From contig CAZIVH010000043.1 of the NCBI GenBank assembly GCA_964542965.1, positions 1 to 5,598 of the forward strand: a stretch of 5,598 nucleotides of DNA, given 5' to 3'. How positions within the stretch are numbered: position 1 is the stretch's first letter; each line of letters starts with the position of its first letter. Shown one piece after another: positions 1 to 5,598 of this stretch. The position numbers and the translations under genes were made by a program. Under the pieces are notes generated by a model that had not been told where the DNA came from, made no database searches, and saw nothing but the letters and a program-made list of their open reading frames with translations. Source of the stretch: CAJBLF01 sp964542965 (GTDB lineage Bacteria > Patescibacteriota > Gracilibacteria > Absconditabacterales > Absconditicoccaceae).

Positions 1-375
1 AATTGCGGGTATTATCTTCCAAACAACGGCGACTGACCATTCCAGATCCTCAGCAAATACTATGGAACCTGAACGATCACCGAAGGGAAGTTTTTGACCA
101 CCATACAGGATTTCATCGATTTTTCCAAAGCGAAATGGACTCAATATAAATCAAAACTCTGAATCTCATTGACATACACCGGCTTCGACATGACCTGACT
201 CATCAACCATGCAGGGCTCTACAACGGAGGAATCATCTCTTGAAACATTGTTAATCCTGTCAATCCTAGCTATCTCTATGATGGATATACTCAAGAATAT
301 AGCGGAGCTACTAGATACGGTCTCATCCCAAAATTTGTGAAAGTCTTGGATCGAGAGCTCAAAAATGCGTACTAG
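1..375 (+). CDS. C-terminal part of a probable lysozyme/lytic-transglycosylase-like protein (5' truncated)
   Basis: Frame 1 is open from the window edge to TAG at 373-375 (124 codons) if TGA is read as glycine; TGAs fall at 34, 70, 160, 196 and 241. The start is outside the window. Near the N-terminal edge is NNGDGPFQIL, which resembles the G-x-x-Q-I motif of lysozyme-like folds. Further on, HAGLYNGG resembles the tyrosine-asparagine-glycine motif of SLT/GH23 domains, with FIDFSKAKW between them. That would make it a peptidoglycan-cleaving enzyme acting in the envelope, but the catalytic glutamate would lie upstream, so the function is inferred from weak motifs. One CGA (352) sits in LD-x-ELKNAY near the C-terminus and probably encodes Trp. 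TGG is used once (136). It lies 37 bp upstream of the NUDIX gene on the same strand. The coding call is solid and the family call tentative. Confidence 0.75.
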
Positions 376-380
376 ATAGG

Positions 381-408
381 ATTTCTGATTTTCAATTTCT
401 AATTTCTA
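381..408 (+). repeat. 7-bp degenerate tandem repeat before the NUDIX gene
   Basis: Four consecutive heptamers (atttctg, attttca, atttcta, atttcta) fill most of the 37-bp spacer between the first gene and the ATG at 413, ending 4 bp before the start codon. The same period, with related units, recurs at 1080-1128 and twice inside uvrA. No Shine-Dalgarno sequence is visible here, so the repeat occupies the place where one would be expected. Confidence 0.75.
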
Positions 409-412
409 AACA

Positions 413-838
413 ATGACCCAAAAAGATATACCTTTGCATGTCGTATTTGTAGAAGCATGGATAAGAAAAGGCGATAGGTATCTCTTAGCTAAAAGATCAG
501 CCAAAGATGATCAGGCAGCCGGAAAGCGAGCCGTACCAGGAGGTAAGGTCGATATGGAATTGGAAAGCAGCATCGTAGAAAATGCCCTCAGAAGAGAAGT
601 TTTGGAAGAAGTTGGAGTTGAAATAGATAACTTCAGATTCCTATGAAGTAGATCGTTCATACGTTCTAGCGGACACCATGTCGTAGGACTTTCTTTTGTG
701 GCAGAACACGTATCAGGAGAAGCTATGCCACTTGATGACCAAGATGAAGTAAGACGAGTTACTTTTGAAGAAATGGATCTGCTCTTGGATGATCATCGAA
801 AAGACACCGTACATGCATTGAAGAAACATCATATATAG
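413..838 (+). CDS. NUDIX hydrolase
   Basis: This is a 141-aa protein when the TGA at 644-646 is read as Gly78 between FRFL and SRSF; a standard-code reading would cut it at 77 aa. NUDIX enzymes hydrolyse nucleoside diphosphates linked to another group, often to clear damaged nucleotides. The box spans about residues 44-69. Its catalytic core R61-E62-V-L-E65-E66-V-G is intact, but the segment between GG and the helix is about three residues longer than the canonical G-x5-E-x7-RE spacing. Three CGA codons occur. Residue 39 is in GK-x-AVPGG and residue 115 is in EVR-x-VTF, both normally Trp in this family; residue 129 is in DDH-x-KDT. TGG is used once (residue 16, VEAW). ATG 413 is the first start after the preceding TAG and gives a normal N-terminus; no ribosome-binding site is visible. 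The substrate cannot be told. DUF1653 follows 22 bp downstream. Confidence 0.95.
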
Positions 839-860
839 ATTTATCTAGCAAGACCATATC

Positions 861-1082
861 ATGCAACTTTGAACATATCGCCATTACAAAGGGAAAACCT
901 ATGAAGTCATCTGAATAGCAAGACATAGCGAAACACTGGAAGAACTTGTCGTCTACAAAGCATTGTATCATAGTGATGAATTTGGCGATAACGCTTTGCG
1001 AGTCAGACCAAAAAACATGTTTGAAGAGAATGTTGTAGTAAATGGAAAAGAAATGAAAAGGTTTGAATATGTAGGAGAATAA
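861..1082 (+). CDS. DUF1653 family protein
   Basis: This 73-aa protein is visible only with TGA as glycine (codons at 870 and 912). It matches the DUF1653 pattern as I know it: a YRHYKGKTYEVIGIARHSET core, then ELVVYKALYHSDEFGDNAL, then VRPKNMF and a short C-terminal tail. DUF1653 proteins are small, cytosolic and uncharacterised; no catalytic residues are assigned, so I give no function. Residue 47 is a CGA codon in NAL-x-VRP, where the family motif is usually LWVRP; this is one of the cleanest cases for CGA=Trp here. The conserved Arg in YRHYKG is written CGC. The ATG at 861 places the YRHYKG motif at its usual distance from the N-terminus. No Shine-Dalgarno is visible. The gene lies between the NUDIX gene and uvrA, and its TAA stop overlaps the start of a heptamer repeat. 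Confidence 0.92.
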
Positions 1083-1128
1083 TTTTAAATTTTAAATTTT
1101 AAATTTTAAATTCTAAATTCTGAATTCA
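1080..1128 (+). repeat. 7-bp tandem repeat between the DUF1653 gene and uvrA
   Basis: Seven heptamers run without interruption. They are taatttt, aaatttt three times, aaattct twice, and gaattca. The first unit contains the TAA stop of the DUF1653 gene and the last ends 5 bp before the uvrA ATG. The array therefore makes up nearly the whole spacer and replaces any recognisable ribosome-binding site. Drift of the units from the 5' to the 3' end suggests expansion by copying followed by mutation (inference). Confidence 0.85.
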
Positions 1129-1133
1129 AAAAC

Positions 1134-4100
1134 ATGCCAAAGAAAAAAATAGAATTACCGATGAGTGCCTTCGAATCCACGATAAAATTCCAAGGAGTAA
1201 AAACTCATAATCTGAAAGATATCGATGTCGAGATTCCGAAGAACAAGTTGATCACCATCACGGGCGTTTCCTGATCGGGAAAATCATCGCTTGCGTTCGA
1301 TACCATCTACAAAGAAGGACAATACAGATATATAGAATCTTTGAGTTCCTATCTGAGACAGTTTTTCAATTTGGGAGAAAGACCTGAGATCGACCATTGT
1401 AGCGGACTCTCCCCTGCCATAGCGATAGAGCAGAACAAGAAAGGAGGGAATTCGAGAAGCTCAGTAGGAACACTGACGGAAATCGACGATTACCTGAGAT
1501 TACTGTACGCCAAATTATGAGATAGCTACTGCTACAACTGCGGAAAAGAAATCAAGCCGCAGACCATCGAGCAAGTCATGAATGAGATCCAAGAGCATTA
1601 TATGAGTCAGAAAATATACCTTCTCCAGGAGTCAGGCCATTTTGAAAAAAAAGAGGATCTTATGGAATTCGTCAGAAAAAATAGGAACAAAGTAGAGAAA
1701 GGAAAAGGATTTACTCGTTACTTGATTGTCGCTGACACAACTAGGGAACAGGAACAAGGAGAAAGGAACAAGGAAACAAAAAAACAAAAACAGGTCCCAA
1801 ATTCCATGTCTCTTGATCCCATTGAGTACTTTTATCTCGAGACGCCGAACATCCCATCAGAATATTTTCCTGTCAGCATCTATGGTATCTATGATAGAGT
1901 GACTGTCGAAGAGACAAAGCTTTCCAGACTAAAGGAGGATATCATCAAAATTTTGGGCGAGTTCAAGAAATTCTGAATCTTCGTCACAGAAAAAGGAACC
2001 AAGAGGGCAAAAGCCAAAAGCGAGATCCAACGATTCACCGATAAGATGTACTGCCCTGACTGCAACATCACCTATCCAGAATTCACTACGCAGCATTTTT
2101 CTCCAAACAAACAGGAATGAGCGTGTGCGCTCTGTCACGGTATCGGAGAGATCCTACAAGTAGATTTTGATAAAATCTTGGATCCTACGAGTCCATACAT
2201 GAAAGCGATTTTACCGCGGAGAGATTCCAATCTCGGACAATCATTGCTCTTGAAGTTAGCACAGAAATACAGTATCGATCCTGATAAATTATGGAAAGAT
2301 CTCCCAGAACGATTCCAACATGTCGTGCTTTTTGGTGATGAGGAACTGATCAGAGTGAATTATGGCGGCAAATATATGAGCATGCACTACAAGGGTATCG
2401 AGGAGATCGTAAAAGATCAATATGCAAAAGGCCTTTTGACGGTAGATTTCCAAGCGATGCTCGATATGAAGACTTGCCCCGAATGCAATGGAGCGAAATT
2501 GAAGAAGGAAAGTCTGAATGTATTCCTTAGCCTGAAACCTAAAGCTAAAAGTCCAAAGCAGAAAAAATGAGAGTTTGAAACTTGAAGCCTGGAACTTGGA
2601 GCTAAATATAATATAGCAGAATTACAAAAAATGCCATTGAACGGACTCATAGAATTCATCGATCTCTACAAGGAACATAACACAAAAGACAAGACACTCG
2701 TAGAAAGAATAGTTAACCCACTCACGGACAGAGCTAAGACTATCCAGGAATTATGACTTGGGTACTTGAGTCTAAACAGAGGGATCGATACGCTTTCCGG
2801 GTGAGAAATCCAAAGGTTGAGACTAGCGAAACAATTGGGGAATAAGCTAACATGAATTATCTATGTCCTCGATGAACCCACTATCGGACTCGATATCAGA
2901 GAGATCAACAGAGCTATAACCGCGATCAAAAAATTGAGAGAGATGGGAAATACCATTATCGTCGTAGAACATAACGAGGAATTCATCAAAGCATCTGATC
3001 GAGTCGTAGAGATAGGTCCCGGAGCGGGAGATTTCTGAGGTAAGGTAATGTTCAACGGACCGTATGAAGAATTCCTGAAATCGAACACCCTCACAGCACA
3101 ATATATCCTAGGGAAGAAAAAGGTGACTGCAAATTTTGAGCATACTCCATCCAACAATTTCATCAAGATCAAAAAAGCATCGAAATACAATCTCCAGGAC
3201 ATCGATGTGCAGATTAGACTCGGCACATTCACCATCATAACTTGACCTTCCGGCGCAGGGAAAACAACGCTGATGTACACCACTCTCTTCAGATTCTTGA
3301 ACGAAAAACAAAAATTCATCCAGAGCTTCATCAGATTGGAACTCTTGAAAAAATGATGGAATCGGACTGACATCCTTTCCGCTCCGATCATGCACAAGGA
3401 TGAATATGAACATTATGAAAATATGGCGGTTCAAGAATTCTATAAGGACTTGTCTGTGGAAACCATTATCGGACATGAAGAAGTGAAAAACACTATCTAT
3501 GTAGATCAAACGAGCATAGGGAAAACCCCTAGGTCCTGCCCCGCTACTTTCATCGGAACTTTCGATAATATCAGACAGCTTTTTGCATGAACGACAGAAA
3601 GCAAGTATCTCTGATTCAACGCAAGCTATTATAGTTTCAACTCGGATAAATGAGCTTGCCCTGCCTGCGATGGTTATGGGTACAAAAAAGTGGAATTGCA
3701 ATTTTTGCCCGATACCTATATCCCTTGTGAATTATGTAATGGGAAAAGATACAAGACAGAGATCCTCTGAATCAAACGAAGAGGAAAAAGCATCGACGAA
3801 GTGTTGGGTATGTATGTAAAAGATGCCCTAGAATTTTTCTCTGAGATAGATCACATCCGCGATGAACTCCAGCTCATGGTAGATATCGGACTGGGATATC
3901 TGAGAATGGGACAGCCAGCGCATACGCTTTCGTGATGAGAAAGCCAAAGATTGAAGCTCGTGAAACACCTGTTGAAATCATACAAAGGACATACAATATA
4001 TTTCTTGGATGAACCGACCGTCGGTCTCCATGCCGAAGATATCGTGAAGCTTATGAGAGTCATCAAAGAATTTTTGGATAAATGAGATACCATCCTCATG

Positions 4101-4175
4101 ATCGAACATGACAAAAGCATATTGAAATTTGCGGATGATATCATCACGCTAGATAATGGAAAAATAGTTAAATAA
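1134..4175 (+). CDS. uvrA: UvrA, excinuclease ABC subunit A
   Basis: One frame runs from ATG 1134 to TAA 4173-4175 (1,013 aa) through 19 TGA codons read as glycine. UvrA is the damage-sensing ABC ATPase of nucleotide excision repair; a dimer loads UvrB on lesions. Both ATPase halves are complete. Half 1 has Walker A ITGVSGSGKSS (about 42-52), signature LSGGE 554-558, Walker B LDEP around D580 and H613. Half 2 has ITGPSGAGKTT around K710, LSGGE 932-936, LDEP around D959 and H992. Zinc-binding CxxC pairs lie at 307/310, 331/334, 448/451, 842/845 and 865/868. The protein is longer than E. coli UvrA (940 aa) despite a short C-terminus: it stops at DNGKIVK and lacks the usual GPEGG-containing tail. 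Two heptamer-repeat inserts, at about 204-220 and 465-491, account for part of the length. CGA/CGG occur at residues 300, 362, 393, 623, 744 and 882; 362 aligns with the Trp of the AIxxW segment. Conserved arginines are all AGA/AGG. Confidence 0.97.
1744..1792 (+). repeat. 7-bp tandem repeat inside uvrA (first insert)
   Basis: Seven purine-rich heptamers stand in a row: gggaaca, ggaacaa, ggagaaa, ggaacaa, ggaaaca, aaaaaac, aaaaaca. They are translated in the uvrA frame as a low-complexity Glu/Gln/Lys/Arg/Asn stretch (about residues 204-220). This follows the segment GFTRYLIVADTT and precedes the conserved-looking PIEYFYLETPNIP. Because 7 is not a multiple of 3, successive units are read in different frames, which explains the mixed residues. 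The protein stays open on both sides, so this looks like a tolerated surface-loop insertion. Confidence 0.75.
2528..2604 (+). repeat. 7-bp tandem repeat inside uvrA (second insert)
   Basis: About eleven degenerate heptamers occupy 77 bp; the clearest are aaaccta, aagctaa, aagtcca, gaaactt, gaagcct, ggaactt and ggagcta. Most units begin with purines and carry pyrimidines in the second half. They encode a Lys/Pro/Ser/Glu-rich segment of about 26 residues (465-491). It sits between the zinc-binding CPECNGAKLKKESLNVFL and YNIAELQKM, where most UvrA proteins have only a turn of a few residues. Two TGA-Gly codons (2568, 2583) lie inside. Confidence 0.72.
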
Positions 4176-4342
4176 TATATCACTTCGTGATGTAATGAGC
4201 GCTTCGCGCGGAATTAGACTTATGGTCGTAATGAATGGTGATTTTTAATTACGCGACCAACGGAAGCAAATTACGCCCGCCATAGCGGGCTCATTACGCG
4301 AGCAAAACGAGCGTATTACGTTAGTTTTTCATAAAAACGCAA
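4176..4342 (+). other. Non-coding, hairpin-rich spacer downstream of uvrA
   Basis: No open frame with coding character is seen here, even with TGA as Gly. Inverted repeats are dense. An 8-bp stem with a TTC loop lies at 4176-4194 (one T-G pair). GCGC-TTC-GCGC lies at 4199-4209. TGGTCG/CGACCA with inner TAAT/ATTA lies at 4223-4259. GCCCGC-CATA-GCGGGC lies at 4275-4290, and GTTTTT-CAT-AAAAAC at 4324-4338. In addition GTAATGAGC (4193-4201) is matched by its complement at 4289-4297, so alternative long-range folds are possible. The first stem directly follows the uvrA stop and may stabilise or end the mRNA, but it lacks a T-run. Confidence 0.6.
4248..4320 (+). repeat. ATTACG motif repeated every 22-23 bp
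   Basis: ATTACG begins at 4248, 4270, 4293 and 4315, a regular spacing of 22, 23 and 22 bp, with an inverted copy (CGTAAT) at 4227-4232. Three units continue as attacgc. The interiors differ: unit 2 is a perfect GC-rich hairpin, and unit 3 carries CGAGC twice around AAAA. The pattern suggests a short intergenic repeat or a series of protein-binding sites. Spacing near two helical turns would put all copies on one DNA face (inference). Confidence 0.55.
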
Positions 4343-4372
4343 GTAAATATAGCGTATTTACCGCTATTTTTT
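4343..4372 (+). terminator. Probable intrinsic terminator downstream of uvrA
   Basis: ATAGCG (4349-4354) pairs with CGCTAT (4362-4367) around a 7-nt loop and is followed by an unbroken T-run at 4367-4372. That is a rho-independent terminator layout on the + strand, although the stem is short. A competing stem, GTAAATA (4343-4349) with TATTTAC (4355-4361), uses part of the same sequence, and the two cannot form together. It could end the uvrA transcript or act as an attenuator ahead of the next gene. Confidence 0.45.
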
Positions 4373-4399
4373 GCAAAAATTCCGAGGAACGCATATACT
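4371..4399 (+). promoter_or_regulatory. Possible sigma-70-type promoter for the DUF1846 gene
   Basis: TTGCAA (4371-4376, four of six matches to TTGACA) and TATACT (4394-4399, five of six matches to TATAAT) are separated by exactly 17 bp. This pair follows the terminator and points at the DUF1846 gene. The transcription start would fall just inside the run of N, so the leader and ribosome-binding site cannot be seen. AT-rich DNA gives such matches by chance, hence the low confidence. Confidence 0.35.
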
Positions 4400-4402
4400 T
4401 AG

Positions 4403-4502
4403 NNNNNNNNNNNNNNNNNNNNNNNNNNNNNNNNNNNNNNNNNNNNNNNNNNNNNNNNNNNNNNNNNNNNNNNNNNNNNNNNNNNNNNNNNNNNNNNNNN
4501 NN
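4403..4502. other. Assembly gap, 100 N
   Basis: Exactly 100 undetermined bases separate the terminator region from the DUF1846 gene. A round 100 is a usual scaffolding placeholder, so the true distance is unknown. The link between the two halves rests on read-pair or similar evidence, not on sequence. Confidence 0.98.
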
Positions 4503-4503
4503 C

Positions 4504-5598
4504 ATGAACACGATCAATTCCACGGACATCATCAATTATAAGAAAGATTGATTTGATGGTGAAAAATACATCAGACTCCAAAAAGAGAAAATCCTTGATA
4601 GGATCGCTAATTTTGGCGGTGGAAGATTATATCTGGAGATCTGAGGGAAATTCATGTATGACGCACACGCGGCAAGAGTCCTTCCAGGATTCGATCCGGA
4701 ATCAAAAAAGAAGATCTTCGAATCCTTGAAAAATCAGGCAGAAATATTATTTTGCGTCAACGCAAACGATATCTTATCCAATAGACAATTGAGCAACCAA
4801 AATATCGATTACAAAGATTATGTTTATCAGATGGTGAGAATCATCGAAAAGAATATCTGACTCAAACCGCATATCGTCATCAACAACATCGACGTCGGCA
4901 ATATGTTTGACGTCATCCTCGAATTCGAAAAAGATTTCCAGAGAAAACAATACAGAGTACGGGAAAGATACAAGATCAACGGATATCCACACAATACAGA
5001 TACCATCCTCAGCGAGGACGGATTCGGCAACGACGACCATATTCCATTGACGAAAAATCTTATCCTCGTCACCGGAGCCGCTTCTAGCAGCGGGAAAATG
5101 TCTACCTGCCTCTGACAGATCTACAACGATCATCAGATCGATATCAAATCATGATATGCAAAATATGAGACATTCCCCGTTCGGAATCTGCCAATCAATC
5201 ATCCGGTAAATCTCGCATATGAAGCAGCAACCGTAGATATAGGTGATGGAAACATCATGGATAGCTATCACAAGAAGGCCTATGATATCGATGCCGTTAA
5301 TTATAATAGGGATATGGAAGCGTTTGATGTCGTTATGGGCATCGCAAAAAAAATAGTAACTCACAAGAACTATATGATCAAATACCAATCCCCTACAGAC
5401 ATGGGCATCAGCTGTGCTGGTTTCGCAATCACCAACGATGAAATCTGCTGCATCGCTTCGCTCGCAGAAATCCTCAGAAGAAAAGAACGGTATAAACAGC
5501 AATTCGATAGATGAGAAGGCAAGGAAGAACGGATGGTCAAGTGCGATGAGATCTACGAAAAAGCGAAAACATACTGCGAAGAAAAGAAATATGATCTA
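4504..5598 (+). CDS. DUF1846 / UPF0371 family protein (3' truncated)
   Basis: The frame is open from ATG 4504 to the window edge (365 codons) with six TGA=Gly codons (4549, 4642, 4858, 5113, 5152, 5512). I recognise DUF1846 (PF08903), whose members are around 500 aa, so roughly the last quarter is missing. Matches to the family as I remember it include GFDGEKYIRLQ, RLYLEIGGKF, HAARVLPGF, INGYPHNTD, the SGKMSTCL segment, YAKYETFPV, NLPINHPVNLAYEAAT, NYNRD and SPTDMG. The cellular role is unknown to me. CGG occurs four times (residues 153, 227, 329, 343) and TGG never. Residue 227 lies in FPV-x-NLP, where the family has Trp, and 153 aligns with an aromatic position. The glycine/proline-rich loop before SGKM, usually APGPGSGK, is here GAASSSGK. 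The ATG fits the family N-terminus with a short extension; an earlier start could hide in the gap. The upstream neighbour is uncertain because of the gap. Confidence 0.93.

Noticed and set aside
1578..3819. Separate small + strand genes at 1578-1976, 2178-2570, 3048-3245, 3390-3590 and 3583-3819
   Set aside because: The first four are pieces of one uvrA frame split by TGA=Gly codons. The last is out of frame with uvrA and overlaps its zinc-binding region.
1272..4085. TGA as selenocysteine or tryptophan (mycoplasma-type code)
   Set aside because: Positions such as GVSGSGKSS and LSGGE require glycine, and there are far too many TGAs for selenocysteine.
1134..4175. uvrA as a decayed pseudogene with many nonsense mutations
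   Set aside because: All 19 internal stops are TGA, many at invariant glycines, with no TAA/TAG and no frameshift. Random decay would not do this.
4248..4320. ATTACG repeats as a CRISPR array
   Set aside because: Only 6-7 bp are conserved per unit and the intervals are about 16 bp, far too short for repeat-spacer units.
4176..4402. A tRNA gene in the hairpin-rich spacer
   Set aside because: No T-arm GTTCRA motif, cloverleaf pairing or CCA-adjacent acceptor stem could be found there.
1122..4926. Nine GAATTC sites, more than expected by chance in 5.6 kb
   Set aside because: Seven are in-frame Glu-Phe codon pairs in uvrA and the DUF1846 gene, one lies in the heptamer array and one is out of frame; codon choice explains most of the excess.
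759..5502. Many minus-strand open frames of 60-197 codons
   Set aside because: They lie opposite strongly supported + strand genes, have no recognisable motifs, and are shadows; the longest (2861-3397 and 3108-3701) are antisense to uvrA ATPase domains.

Overview
The window comes from a bacterium that does not use the standard genetic code. All five genes are on the + strand, and each is broken by TGA codons that fall on glycine positions. Examples are both ATP-binding loops and both ABC signatures of UvrA, where a pair of adjacent TGAs supplies the two glycines of LSGGE. This is UGA=Gly (translation table 25), known from Absconditabacteria (SR1) and Gracilibacteria (BD1-5). I count 33 in-frame TGA codons over about 1,716 codons; genes end in TAA or TAG.

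A second deviation is visible. The 15 in-frame CGA/CGG codons avoid conserved arginines, which are written AGA, AGG, CGT or CGC. Several sit exactly where the families carry tryptophan: GK-W-AVPGG and EVR-W-V in the NUDIX protein, L-W-VRP in the DUF1653 protein, AI-x-P-W in UvrA, and FPV-W-NLP in the DUF1846 protein. Read normally, the window has only four Trp codons (TGG), and the 365-codon DUF1846 gene has none. The best reading is CGA/CGG=Trp. I recall this having been predicted computationally for Absconditabacteria, so I place the window there.

Layout: 1-375, 3' end of a probable lysozyme/transglycosylase-like protein; 413-838, NUDIX hydrolase; 861-1082, DUF1653 protein; 1134-4175, full-length uvrA; 4176-4402, non-coding DNA rich in hairpins and spaced repeats, with a terminator and a possible promoter; 4403-4502, 100 N (assembly gap); 4504 to the end, DUF1846 (UPF0371) protein, cut by the window edge. 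The first four genes are closely spaced and could be one transcript. NUDIX and UvrA would fit nucleotide-pool cleaning and nucleotide excision repair, but that link is inference.

A third layer is a degenerate 7-bp tandem repeat. It occurs just before the NUDIX start, between the DUF1653 stop and the uvrA start, and twice inside uvrA, where it encodes low-complexity charged loops. No Shine-Dalgarno sequence is visible before the three starts that can be inspected. I see no RNA genes, CRISPR array, transposase or genuine minus-strand gene.
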